From Streptomyces sp. NL15-2K (GTDB taxonomy: Bacteria; Actinomycetota; Actinomycetes; Streptomycetales; Streptomycetaceae): 64,000 bases of DNA. The DNA lies in contig NZ_CP130630.1 in assembly GCF_030551255.1 (NCBI RefSeq), forward strand, positions 7,111,501 through 7,175,500. The letters are read 5' to 3'. A program made the position numbers and the translations under genes. Shown here piece by piece: positions 18,537-26,247 of the stretch; within the stretch, counting starts at the first letter, position 1, and each line of letters starts with the position of its first letter. The notes under the pieces are model-generated. The model had not been told where the DNA came from. It saw only the letters and a program-made list of their open reading frames with translations, and ran no database searches.

Positions 18537-19027
18537 TGCCCTGGCAATCCGCACGGACGGACGGGACTCCGCCCGGACACCCCGTAACGGCCGCTGCGCT
18601 CATCACTGACTCACTTGGTCGGCTGCTCATCGTGCACCCCAAGGGTGAGGGCAAGCTGTGGCACCTCCCGGGTGGCGGCGTCGAACAGGGTGAATCCCCT
18701 CTCGATGCCGTTCGCCGCGAGGTGCGCGAAGAACTCGGTCTCGACCTAGCCATAGATGAAAAACACTTCTTCGCCGTCGAATGGCTGCAAGCCACTCGCC
18801 ACAACCGCCGTGACCGACTCGCATTCCTGTTCACCGGTCCGCGCCTTACCTACGAGGACGGCGCTTGCATCACGTTGCAGCGCGAAGAACTCGACGAGTG
18901 GCGATGGGCGACCCCCGCCGAAATGAGGTCGCTGCTGCATCCCGCCCTCGTCGCCCGGATCGGCGGCGAACTGTGGATGTACGGCAGACCCGTCTACCGT
19001 GAAACCCGACACGAAGGGACGTTATGA
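18536..19027 (+). CDS. Nudix hydrolase (AICE-borne)
   Basis: 163 aa; ATG 18536, with GTG 18533 as the alternative. The Nudix box GGGVEQGESPLDAVRREVRE then ELGL is complete (G-x5-E-x7-REVREELGL), so it should hydrolyse a nucleoside diphosphate linked to another moiety. pSAM2 also carries a nud gene, so Nudix is a recurrent AICE cargo. It overlaps the hemC start by 4 bp (ATGA), implying a shared mRNA and perhaps a joint function. The substrate is unknown. Confidence 0.9.
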   Translation: MPWQSARTDGTPPGHPVTAAALITDSLGRLLIVHPKGEGKLWHLPGGGVEQGESPLDAVRREVREELGLDLAIDEKHFFAVEWLQATRHNRRDRLAFLFTGPRLTYEDGACITLQREELDEWRWATPAEMRSLLHPALVARIGGELWMYGRPVYRETRHEGTL

Positions 19028-19992
19028 ACGACTTTCCGGCCCGTAAGCTGCGCATCGGTACGCGTAGCTCCCCCATGGCCCTTGCTCAGGTCGACCACGT
19101 ATCGGAACTGCTCCGCAAGATCATCCCTGACCTCGACATCGAGGTTGTGCCGGTGACGACCGAGGCCGACAAGTGGCAAGGCGACCTTGCTCAGTTGGGT
19201 GGGAAGGGCCTGTACGTCAAAGAGATCGACACGCTGTTGCAGCACGCACAGGTGGACATGGCCGTCCACTGCATGAAGGACGTGCCTGGCGATCAGCCCA
19301 TGCCCAAGGGTTTGATCTTCGCCGCCTACCTGCCCCGGGATGATGTCCGCGATGTGCTGCTCTTCCCGGAAGGGTCCGTCCTCCAGAGCCTCGACGACCT
19401 TCCGCCGGGTTCGATCGTCGCCAGCTCGGCTGTCCGTCGCAAGGCACATGTCCTTCGCGTGCGCCCGGATCTCAACGTCGTACGCGTTCGCGGCGCGGTC
19501 GGCTCTCGCATCGAAAAGCTCGACGGCAAACGCAAGGTAGATACGAGACTCGACGCGATGATCCTCGCCCGCGCCGGCCTCGAACGCTTGGGCATCGCCG
19601 ACCGGGCCCGGCAGGTCTTCAGCGTTGACGAAATGCTGCCTGCGGTCGGTGCCGGTGTCCTCGGCCTCGAATGCCGCAAGGACGATGACGCGGTGGCCTA
19701 CTTGCTCCAGCAGCTCAATCACGAGCGGACGATGACTGAGGTCACGGCCGAGCGGGTCATGTTGCACGGTCTTCGTGGGCACTGCAACAGCCCGATTGCC
19801 GGGCACTGCGTCACAGAGCCTGACGGACAACTCAGCCTGCGCGGGATGGTGTTCTCTCGGGACGGATCGAAATTCGCTCATGCCCACTTCTGGGGTGAGG
19901 GTATGAACGACCCCGCAGTACTTGGCTCTCGGGTCTGCGCTGAGCTGCTGCGGCAGGATGCCCGAGGCATCATCGACGGCATTCCCCACTGA
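19024..19992 (+). CDS. hemC: Hydroxymethylbilane synthase (porphobilinogen deaminase) on the AICE
   Basis: 322 aa. It polymerises four porphobilinogens to hydroxymethylbilane in haem, sirohaem and cobalamin synthesis. Key parts are present: RIGTRSSPMALAQ at the N-terminus, GGKGLYVKEID, the catalytic Asp86 in AVHCMKDVP, DVRDVLLF, the arginine-rich ASSAVRRKAHVLRVRP, and Cys254 in GHCNSPI, which should carry the dipyrromethane cofactor. Differences from housekeeping enzymes include VHCMKD for VHSMKD and RGAVGSR for RGNVxTR. It overlaps the Nudix gene and ends before a strong terminator. A mobile haem-pathway enzyme without other hem genes is unusual. Confidence 0.93.
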   Translation: MNDFPARKLRIGTRSSPMALAQVDHVSELLRKIIPDLDIEVVPVTTEADKWQGDLAQLGGKGLYVKEIDTLLQHAQVDMAVHCMKDVPGDQPMPKGLIFAAYLPRDDVRDVLLFPEGSVLQSLDDLPPGSIVASSAVRRKAHVLRVRPDLNVVRVRGAVGSRIEKLDGKRKVDTRLDAMILARAGLERLGIADRARQVFSVDEMLPAVGAGVLGLECRKDDDAVAYLLQQLNHERTMTEVTAERVMLHGLRGHCNSPIAGHCVTEPDGQLSLRGMVFSRDGSKFAHAHFWGEGMNDPAVLGSRVCAELLRQDARGIIDGIPH

Positions 19993-20046
19993 TCTCGATC
20001 TCTGAGGCCGCCTGGCCGCCCATGTTGCGGCCTGATCCGCCAGGTT

Positions 20047-20088
20047 GAGAGCTCCGCCGTGTCCCTCCTGGGAGGCGGCGGGGCTCTC
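20047..20088 (+). terminator. Terminator after hemC
   Basis: 13-bp stem (GAGAGCTCCGCCG with one G-U pair), arms at 20047-20059 and 20076-20088, 55 bp after the hemC stop. Confidence 0.75.
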
Positions 20089-20105
20089 TGTACGTGCGGG
20101 AGCTG

Positions 20106-20123
20106 ACTCATTCGGATAAGTGG
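20106..20123. promoter_or_regulatory. Operator copy 1 (GntR/KorSA-like)
   Basis: ACTCATTCGGATAAGTGG, a near copy of the palindrome at 20156, followed directly by TTGACC. It lies upstream of the SH3 protein gene. Confidence 0.72.
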
Positions 20124-20155
20124 TTGACCTCTCGGGTTTCAGTGGTGGACGCTTG

Positions 20156-20175
20156 CCACTCATCCGGATGAGTGG
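20156..20175. promoter_or_regulatory. Operator copy 2, perfect 20-bp palindrome
   Basis: CCACTCATCCGGATGAGTGG is its own reverse complement. It sits 60 bp before the SH3 protein ATG. The same sequence family recurs three times at 23501-23622 between the GntR gene and the tra operon, so this is the best guess for the repressor's ideal site. Confidence 0.8.
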
Positions 20176-20235
20176 CTGGCTGCATCGTGTGCGGAATCAG
20201 ACCGCTCATGCTGTTTCGATCGAGGAGAGTTGATC

Positions 20236-20607
20236 ATGGGACGTAAGGCTTTGCGCACGCTGGCTGTGTCGGGCGCGCTGGTTGCGGGTGTCGGTCTGGT
20301 GGGTGTGTCGGTGGCGTCGGCGGTGATCCCGTCGGATCGGTCGGAGTCGACTCGCAGCGAGAGTGATGCGTCTGTGAACTACGCGGTGACGCGCACGGCG
20401 ACCGTGGACGGGCTTCGGGTGCGCATGGGGCCCGGTACGGGTTCGGGGGTCCTCGGTCGGATATACGCGGGGGAGCCGGTGCAGGTGATCACCTCCGCTC
20501 GCGTGGCGGGTGGACAGCGGTGGGACCTGGTCATGTTGCAGAGCGATTCGGTGGGCGGCCTGCCTGCTGGCTACTTCGGTTGGGTCACTGAGGAGTACCT
20601 GGACTGA
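20236..20607 (+). CDS. Secreted SH3-domain protein
   Basis: 123 aa from ATG 20236 (MGRKALRTLAVSGAL), with GAGGAGAG upstream. A signal peptide ends near ASAVIPSD. The mature part is a bacterial SH3 fold (VDGLRVRMGPGTGSGVLGRIYAGEPVQV ... YFGWVTEEYLD, shown in pieces). Such domains bind cell-wall peptides. It is a single gene between terminators, preceded by two repressor operators, so it should be switched on with transfer functions. A second SH3 gene of the element is broken by IS4 at 26248. Confidence 0.82.
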   Translation: MGRKALRTLAVSGALVAGVGLVGVSVASAVIPSDRSESTRSESDASVNYAVTRTATVDGLRVRMGPGTGSGVLGRIYAGEPVQVITSARVAGGQRWDLVMLQSDSVGGLPAGYFGWVTEEYLD

Positions 20608-20634
20608 CCTGCTGTTCAGGGGTGATCCAGCGGC

Positions 20635-20666
20635 GGCCCCCTCTCTGCCTCGGCGGAGAGGGGGCC
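20635..20666 (+). terminator. Terminator after the SH3 gene
   Basis: Perfect 11-bp stem GGCCCCCTCTC / GAGAGGGGGCC with a 10-nt loop. Confidence 0.8.
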
Positions 20667-20942
20667 TGCCTTATGGCCTGTGCCGTGGCATGTGCAAACA
20701 GAGTGGGTGTTGCAACATGCAGGGGCGGATGTTTATCGTCTTACTGACGAAATCAGTGCTGCCGGGGCGTGGGATGTGGAGGGATTGTCGAGATCCCGCA
20801 ACCTGCACCGAGCGTGGCGACGTGTCCACACTGGGCAGGAAGTAGACTGTGTGTCCTGTTTTCGATCTGTACATGCGTTCGAGTGGGCGGGGATCGACGG
20901 TCGTACGTGCCCTATGCGGCTGTGGCTGGAGTGAGTTGCGCA
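20667..20942. other. Region without a recognisable gene
   Basis: Short ORFs exist here but none has codon bias, a good ribosome site or a known fold. It probably holds the promoter of the next (broken) small gene; TAGACT at 20842 is a weak -10 candidate. Confidence 0.5.
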
Positions 20943-21272
20943 ATGACAGAGAGCATGTCGCCGTGCGGGGGATACGGCGGCCCTGATGAGGCGATGTTCG
21001 TCAGCGGAGTTGACTACGTGTCACCTTGGCGGGAAGCCAACGAAGTTGCCCAAGAGCTGATAGCGGCGGTGTAGGCCAGGGGCATTGATGCTCGGCTCGT
21101 TCGGGCAGTGCCGCATGCGGGACCACACGGCGAACCGGTGGTGTGGCTCCGTGTGGAGGATGCGCGGCTGATCGCTCGGGCGTTGGGTGGGGCGGCGAGA
21201 CCAGCAGCCGAGTTGGCGGCGTGTCGGCAGGTGGCAGACGAGAGGGAAGGCAACGGGGATGGGGCGCGATGA
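20943..21272 (+). pseudogene. Small AICE gene with an internal amber codon
   Basis: MTESMSPCGGYGGPDEAM starts at 20943 and stops at TAG 21072-21074. The frame then continues for 66 more codons (ARGIDARLVRAV, GPHGEPVVWLRVEDARLIA), as a coherent alpha/beta domain, to TGA 21270. Families of this type normally run straight through (ANEVAQEL..AAG....R), so I read TAG as a mutated CAG. The alternative is a genuine 43-aa protein. Confidence 0.6.
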
Positions 21273-21426
21273 CTGGAGGACGGCGGCGGGTTCCCGTGTG
21301 TGGATCGAGGCGGACCGGCGCGGAGAGTTCATCTGGTGCGACGGGTGCCGACGGCGGATCCTGGTCACGGGTGCGGGGCCTGCGATGTTCGCCGCGCGGC
21401 GTCACGCGGAGACGTGCCGGAGGTAG
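21259..21426 (+). CDS. Hypothetical 55-aa protein
   Basis: MGRDDWRTAAGSRVWIEADR overlaps the broken gene's end by 14 bp. Cysteines in WCDGCRRR and HAETC could form a small zinc site. Not otherwise recognised. Confidence 0.55.
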   Translation: MGRDDWRTAAGSRVWIEADRRGEFIWCDGCRRRILVTGAGPAMFAARRHAETCRR

Positions 21427-21675
21427 GCGCAGGGGTGCCACGGCGGGCGGGGGCCGGCTGAGGGTGAGAAGTCGGTTCGATACCCCTCGACGGCGGAAAG
21501 TAGCTGGTCACGTGCGTGGTGACCTCACGCGCGCACGGATCTTGGCCACGACGAAACCTGCATTCGCGCGTGAGGTTGCCACGCCTGGGCGGGGTCCAGG
21601 GGCGCGCTGTAGCGTCCCTGGTACCACTGGCCGGTGGGTAGTCCTCTTCGAAAAAGGGACCGGAAGGTGCATGCG

Positions 21676-22287
21676 ATGGGGCTGGTTTCTGGTGACGGGT
21701 TTGCTGTATTCGATCTGGTCGAGCAGATCATCCGGCAGGACCCGGAGGTGGCCGTACTTGTGGGGACGGACATGAATGTCGCAGGCTGGCGCTGTGTTCC
21801 GGATGTGATAGTCGTGGCCAAGGCGGACAAGGCCGGACTCGCTCTGCGGGCGTCAGTTCCAGCTTCCGTGGTGAGGGCGGTGATCGAACTCGATTCACCG
21901 TCCAGCCTGGAGGTCCATCTTAAGGCGTATGTCGCGGCCTACCCGCGTGTGGACATCCCTTTACTAATGATCATGAATTCCCGTACCGGGGAGATCGAAG
22001 TCCACACGAATATCATTCACGGCCGGTATACCGAGTCAACCCGTTACGCATATGGCGACACCGTGCAGTTCGGGCCGTGGGCGATTAGGACGGAGTGGCC
22101 TACATATCTGGTGAGGGCCAACCCCTATTTGGTGAAGGACGACGAGGGGCATACACGTCTGGTATGGGGTGATGGGGGGCCTATACGTATGGTATGGGGC
22201 GAGGCTCCGGGGAGGCCTACACATCCGGCGAGCGATGACGGTCCGGGGTGGCTGGTGTCAGTCTTTCGCCGTCTGTTTCGGCGGTAG
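21676..22287 (+). CDS. Uma2/DUF820-like (PD-(D/E)xK fold) protein
   Basis: 203 aa from ATG 21676, with GGAAGG 8 nt upstream. The core VPDVIVVAK ... VVRAVIELDSPSS ... HLKAYVAAYPRVDIPLLMIM resembles the Uma2 family, whose putative nuclease residues are the Asp of PDV and the E-x-D of IELDS. The lysine is not obvious in the usual place, so activity is doubtful. The tail repeats RLVWGDGGPIRMVWGE. A TTA codon is at 21961. The role on the element is unknown; Uma2-like genes are very common in streptomycetes. Confidence 0.65.
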   Translation: MGLVSGDGFAVFDLVEQIIRQDPEVAVLVGTDMNVAGWRCVPDVIVVAKADKAGLALRASVPASVVRAVIELDSPSSLEVHLKAYVAAYPRVDIPLLMIMNSRTGEIEVHTNIIHGRYTESTRYAYGDTVQFGPWAIRTEWPTYLVRANPYLVKDDEGHTRLVWGDGGPIRMVWGEAPGRPTHPASDDGPGWLVSVFRRLFRR

Positions 22288-22429
22288 CTGAAGGGGTGTT
22301 CGTCGCCGGTAACCGGCGTTGGTGTCCTGCGTGAAGCCAGCGTGAGCGGGTGGAGTTGGCGCCCGTGTGGGGGAGTGTGGGCCTCGCTGTCGTGACTCGC
22401 TTCCCGCTGGCCGACGGGACACATGGCAA

Positions 22430-22457
22430 AGCCCCCGGGACGAAATCCGCGGGGGCT
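22430..22457 (+). terminator. Bidirectional terminator between the Uma2-like and GntR genes
   Basis: Stem AGCCCCCG / CGGGGGCT with a 12-nt loop. It serves convergent transcripts from both sides. Confidence 0.65.
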
Positions 22458-22489
22458 CCTCTGCTTGGTCGGGGCGGTCTGGGGGTGTC

Positions 22490-22606
22490 GGGCGGCTGCC
22501 GACCGGACGGGACCGGCCGAAGGCCGCACGCCCGGCCGAGGCGGCAGGGCCGCCCGGCGCGGCCGTAGGCCGCGCCCTTGAGCAAGTAAAGAGAAGTTAC
22601 TCCGAT
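22490..22606 (-). repeat. About 115-bp dispersed repeat at the GntR 3' end
   Basis: Imperfectly matches the minus strand of 47461-47600 in the second island. The best part is GCGCCCTTGAGCAAGTAAAG followed by AGTTACTCCGAT. The repeat includes the GntR stop codon and the GC-rich DNA just beyond it. Confidence 0.78.
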
Positions 22607-23400
22607 TCGGATCGGCGGCGGGTGGCGCGCTTGGCGGCTGCCTTCGTCGGCGTCACGGGATAGGTGAGCTGGCACGTGGCGGCGGGCGCCTTCAGCTCCT
22701 CGCACAGCAGCGGGCGGTCCTGGTCGGCGTCGGCGGTCACGCGGTAGGTGATCAGGAGGGGGCTGGCGTCGCTGAGTCCCAGTGCTGTCCGCTCGTCCGG
22801 GTAGGGGGTGCGGGCGGTGACGTGCTCGGTGAACGACAGGCTGAGACCGGCGTCGGCAAGCTGGCGGTAGAGATCGCTGATCTCGGCATCGGGCTGCTCG
22901 GCGAGTGTGGGCACGTCGGCTGCGGTGGCAAGCGGGATCAGAACACGGTGGGCCATCCGAACGCCGGTCTCCGGATCGTGGATGACGCGGTCAACGCTGA
23001 TGGCGTCCTGGTCCTGCTGGTCCAACAGGAGTGCCGGGGGGCCGTCCAGCGCGGTCCTGGAGACGGCGGGCGGCTCGGCCTGCTTTGTCTCCGGCAGACG
23101 CCAACTGCCCTTGCTGGTGCGCTGGATGGAGCGGTCCACACGGGTGGCGGGCAGGACTCCTCCGGAGGCAAGGACAATGCTGCCCTTGCCCTGTTGGGAC
23201 TCCACCAGTCCCATGCGGCGCAGCTCGGCGACGGCGGCCCGTGCGGTGTGCTTGCCCACGCCGTACATCTTCACCATTGCCGACTCGGACGGTAGGAGGT
23301 CACCGGGCTGGTAGCGGCCTCGCCTGATGTCGCTGGCCATGCGCTGAGCCACCTGCAAGTACATGGACGGGGCGCGTTCAATGTGCTCTGAGGCTGTCAT
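22597..23400 (-). CDS. GntR/HutC-family repressor, KorSA-like
   Basis: 267 aa from ATG 23400 (MTASEHIERAPSMYLQVA), with GAAGGA upstream; in-frame sequence before this has no coding character. The winged helix is RYQPGDLLPSESAMVKMYGV and GKHTARAAVAELRRMGLV, followed by a UTRA ligand-sensing domain (ISVDRVIHDPETG..., PLLITYRVTADADQDRPLL). In pSAM2 the GntR protein KorSA represses its own gene and the replication activator. Here its gene is divergent from the tra operon with three copies of the operator between them, and two more before the SH3 gene. The basic tail RRRSESE runs into the dispersed repeat. Confidence 0.92.
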   Translation of the reverse strand: MTASEHIERAPSMYLQVAQRMASDIRRGRYQPGDLLPSESAMVKMYGVGKHTARAAVAELRRMGLVESQQGKGSIVLASGGVLPATRVDRSIQRTSKGSWRLPETKQAEPPAVSRTALDGPPALLLDQQDQDAISVDRVIHDPETGVRMAHRVLIPLATAADVPTLAEQPDAEISDLYRQLADAGLSLSFTEHVTARTPYPDERTALGLSDASPLLITYRVTADADQDRPLLCEELKAPAATCQLTYPVTPTKAAAKRATRRRSESE

Positions 23401-23500
23401 GGCTGGTGTCCTTCTCGGGTCGGCGGTCGGCGCTGGTCGGGGGTTTCGGTGCTTCGGTCTGGGCTCGTTGTCAGTGGTGAGTGATATAAGCGCGCTGGCG

Positions 23501-23519
23501 CACTCATGAGGATAAGTGG
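23501..23519. promoter_or_regulatory. Operator copy 3
   Basis: CACTCATGAGGATAAGTGG, followed by TTGACC. It is near a TATATC-type -10 for the leftward GntR gene, suggesting autorepression. Confidence 0.72.
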
Positions 23520-23544
23520 TTGACCGTCTGACGTACACCCACAC

Positions 23545-23564
23545 CCACTCATCCGGATAAGTGG
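23545..23564. promoter_or_regulatory. Operator copy 4
   Basis: CCACTCATCCGGATAAGTGG directly abuts the -35 box TTGACC of the rightward promoter. Confidence 0.78.
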
Positions 23565-23593
23565 TTGACCTGGCTTCCGGTGCTGAGTAAGGA
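23565..23593 (+). promoter_or_regulatory. Promoter of the tra operon
   Basis: TTGACC, 17-bp spacer, TAAGGA(T). It lies between operator copies 4 and 5, so a bound repressor would block both RNA polymerase contact and the start point. Confidence 0.62.
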
Positions 23594-23602
23594 TGATCGC
23601 CC

Positions 23603-23622
23603 GAACTCATCCGGATAAGTGG
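23603..23622. promoter_or_regulatory. Operator copy 5
   Basis: GAACTCATCCGGATAAGTGG, at the expected transcription start of the tra operon. Confidence 0.75.
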
Positions 23623-23660
23623 CCGGGTGGGTGTGTGTACTGAGATTGAGGTGAACTCCC

Positions 23661-24044
23661 TTGAACAACAAGCCGATCGACATTACGCGACTCGGGGCGA
23701 TCCGATGCCTGATCGCTCCGGAACCGCGTACGACGCCGGAGGGTGAGGTGCGGCGGGACCGTGAGGGGAACCCGCTGTGGATCACCGGTCTGTCTGTGCG
23801 GCAGGCGGAGGGGCGGGGGCTCGACACGATTCACGTGACCACGAGCAACCAGCCGCAGGGCCTCGTAGAAGGCGCTGAGGTCAAGGTCACGAACCTGTGG
23901 GCCAATGAATGGGCCGTGGGCGGTCGGAACGGCACGAGCTACCGGGCCGATGCCATCGCGCCCGTGTCGGGCTCCGGCGGCGGCTCCGCGTCGGCTGCTC
24001 CGGCTGCCGCTCCGCGTGGCAAGTCGGCGGGTGGCGATTCCTGA
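23661..24044 (+). CDS. Conserved small AICE protein (first gene of tra operon)
   Basis: 127 aa. The start is TTG 23661, supported by GAGGTGA at the right distance; no ATG or GTG in this frame fits. MNNKPIDITRLGAIRCL, then a beta-rich core (GLVEGAEVKVTNLWANEWAV), then a Gly/Ser/Ala-rich tail. Similar proteins precede TraB genes in pSAM2-type elements, from memory. The function is unknown; a single-strand-binding-like fold is possible. It overlaps the next gene (TGATG). Confidence 0.78.
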   Translation: MNNKPIDITRLGAIRCLIAPEPRTTPEGEVRRDREGNPLWITGLSVRQAEGRGLDTIHVTTSNQPQGLVEGAEVKVTNLWANEWAVGGRNGTSYRADAIAPVSGSGGGSASAAPAAAPRGKSAGGDS

Positions 24045-24511
24045 TGGAGCGTTACTTCTGGCACCTGAACGGCGCTCAGACAGACGGCATGGCCTGCGTG
24101 GTCTGCGGCATCAACTTCCTCACCACGAAGATCACATCTGTTCCGGTGGGCCGGTCGCCTGCGGATGACTCCCAGGTGTTCGCCTGCAAGGACCCGTGCG
24201 CGGTGGTGATCGCCCATGAGGCTGAGCGCATGGCCCGTCAGATGCGGGCGGCGGCGGGCCAGGACGGCGCGGAAGAGCTGGACGTTGCCGAGTGCGACGA
24301 TCCGGTGTTCAGCGTTGACGGCCACTTCGGCTCGCTGCTGCGGGACCTGCGCACGCTGGCCGGGGCTGAGGCGCTGCTGGCGACGGCCGACGACATCCCC
24401 TCCCTCCGGTTCCTCCTCTCCCTGGCGGCCCGTCACGCCGAGGCGGCCATGATGCGCGCTCGCCTCGTGCTGGCGCGGACCAAGGAAGAGACCAAGGAAG
24501 GGGGCGAGTGA
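24044..24511 (+). CDS. Hypothetical AICE protein, 155 aa
   Basis: ATG 24044 overlaps the previous stop. The N-terminal part holds CVVCGINF and FACKDPCAVV, a possible four-cysteine zinc site. The rest is helical (SLLRDLRTLAGAEALLATA) with a charged C-terminus. No known family recognised. It is coupled to the TraB gene and is probably part of the transfer operon. Confidence 0.72.
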   Translation: MERYFWHLNGAQTDGMACVVCGINFLTTKITSVPVGRSPADDSQVFACKDPCAVVIAHEAERMARQMRAAAGQDGAEELDVAECDDPVFSVDGHFGSLLRDLRTLAGAEALLATADDIPSLRFLLSLAARHAEAAMMRARLVLARTKEETKEGGE

Positions 24512-25848
24512 TGCCCGCGTCCTTGGTGGTCTGGATCCTGTCGGCGCTGCTGATCGTCGGCGTGCTGACACAGAGCTGGTGGGAACCGCGTCTGGAGGCT
24601 CGGGGGATCCCGTACCGGCGGTGGCCGTGGCGCTGGTGGCTGGTCGGCTATCCCGCAACGGCGCTGCGGATCCGGTCGACGTGGCGGCGGCTGGCCTACC
24701 TCAACGGGCTCTCGGTGAGCACGTCGCCGGATCGACGGGTGATCGGCCGTGATCTCGTGGTGCAGGGACAGGCGCTGCGGCCGAAGCCTCCTCGGCTGTC
24801 CTGGCCGGTGCCGACGAACACCGGGCTGACGCTGCGGGTGCTGCTGCATCCGGGGCAGACTCCGGCGCCGTACTTCGCGGCGGTCCGGGCCATGGAACAC
24901 GCCTGGCGCGTGCACGGTGTGCGGGTGACCTCCCCGCGTCGGGGAGAGGTGTTTATCCAGGTCACGGCCCTGGATCCGTTGACTGGTGAGGTTCCTTCGG
25001 CCCGGGGGCCGGCTCACGCGCTGCTGTCGGCGGACGTGGGCCGGATCGAGGACGGCGAACCGTGGCTGATCGACCTGCGGCGCGTTCCTCACTGGCTGGT
25101 CACGGGGGCTACGCAGTCCGGGAAGTCCTCGCTTCTGGCGGCGCTGGTGCTCGCGCTGGCCCCTCAGCCGGTCGCCCTGGTCGGCATCGATTGCAAGGGC
25201 GGGATGGAACTCGGGCTGTTCGGCGGGCGGCTCTCCGCGCTGGCCATTGACCGCAAAGAGGCGGTCGGCCTGCTGTCCCGGGTGGTCGACGAGATCCGCC
25301 ACCGTATGAGCGTCTGCCGGGCGGCGGGCCAGCGCTCCATCTGGGACCTGCCCGAGGATGAACGGCCGGTACCCCTCGTCGTCATCGTCGACGAACTGGC
25401 AGAGCTCTACCTCACCGACGGCTCTAGGGAGTCCAAGGACGAGGCAGAGCAGTGCGGAACGCTGCTGCTGCGGGTCGCTCAGCTCGGCGCGGCGCTCGGC
25501 GTCCACCTGGTGGTGGCCGGTCAGCGGGTCGGCTCCGACATCGGCCCGAGGGTCACCGCGCTGCGCGCTCAGCTCGGCGGACGCGTCGCGCACCGGGCGC
25601 ATGACGAAGCCTCGGCAGAGATGACCTTGGGCGACATCAACCCGGATGCCGTGATCACCGCGCAGAACATCGCGGAAGACGAACAGGGTGTGGCCGTGGT
25701 CGCTCAGGGCGGCCGGTGGACGCGTGCCCGCTCCCGGCTGGTCACCACAGCGGATGCCGCCCAGATCGGCCGGACGGATCCCCCGGCGAACCCGTTCCTG
25801 ACCAGCCCCGACCCCGTGACATTCGAGAAAGGAGGAATGGCGGCATGA
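24511..25848 (+). CDS. traSA: FtsK/SpoIIIE-type DNA translocase, TraB/TraSA-like
   Basis: 445 aa. One or two N-terminal membrane segments (LVVWILSALLIVGVLTQSWW) precede the motor. Walker A is GATQSGKS (199-206) and Walker B is VVIVDELAEL (about 293), with a sensor-like VVAGQRV. Actinomycete TraB proteins move double-stranded DNA between hyphae as hexamers after binding short repeats. This one should drive conjugal transfer of the element. The last bases overlap the next small membrane gene (ATGA). Confidence 0.93.
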   Translation: MPASLVVWILSALLIVGVLTQSWWEPRLEARGIPYRRWPWRWWLVGYPATALRIRSTWRRLAYLNGLSVSTSPDRRVIGRDLVVQGQALRPKPPRLSWPVPTNTGLTLRVLLHPGQTPAPYFAAVRAMEHAWRVHGVRVTSPRRGEVFIQVTALDPLTGEVPSARGPAHALLSADVGRIEDGEPWLIDLRRVPHWLVTGATQSGKSSLLAALVLALAPQPVALVGIDCKGGMELGLFGGRLSALAIDRKEAVGLLSRVVDEIRHRMSVCRAAGQRSIWDLPEDERPVPLVVIVDELAELYLTDGSRESKDEAEQCGTLLLRVAQLGAALGVHLVVAGQRVGSDIGPRVTALRAQLGGRVAHRAHDEASAEMTLGDINPDAVITAQNIAEDEQGVAVVAQGGRWTRARSRLVTTADAAQIGRTDPPANPFLTSPDPVTFEKGGMAA

Positions 25849-26036
25849 CACAGACTCACATATGGGTCATCGACTCATTCCTGTTCCTGTACGTCGTCCT
25901 TACCGCACGATCGCGGGAAATCCGCTGGTATCAGGCAACACTGATCGCGCTGTTCGGATTCCTCCTGGCCGGAACGCCCTTCGCATATCCCGTGTGGGCG
26001 ATCGTTCAGGCCATCGGAAGCCTCTTTTTCGGCTGA
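25845..26036 (+). CDS. Small two-helix membrane protein, Spd-like
   Basis: 63 aa with two hydrophobic helices (WVIDSFLFLYVVL and LIALFGFLLAGTPFAYPVWA). GGAGG lies 10 nt before ATG 25845. Its size, topology and place right after traB fit the spread (Spd) proteins, which help plasmid movement along septate hyphae. Assignment rests on context, not on sequence match. Confidence 0.72.
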   Translation: MTQTHIWVIDSFLFLYVVLTARSREIRWYQATLIALFGFLLAGTPFAYPVWAIVQAIGSLFFG

Positions 26037-26247
26037 CACCGGAAAAGAAACCATGAGGCGGGAACCGCTCGCCTCGTCATTCTCGCAGAGGAGAAACCAC
26101 CATGAAGATCCGCAACAACCTCGTCCGTGCCCTTGCCGCTTCCGCGCTCGGCCTGACCGTGACGGCGGCCGGTATCGCCACCGCTGGCCCGGCTTCGGCA
26201 GCCTCGATGCCCAAGGCGTGCGACTGGGAATGGGCCTACCCGCAGTC

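Noticed and set aside
22217..22705. Minus-strand ORF with IGVTSLYLLKG, also seen as a plus-strand ORF near 47461
   Set aside because: The shared peptide is a by-product of the dispersed DNA repeat and lies out of frame with the GntR gene. No ribosome site supports it.
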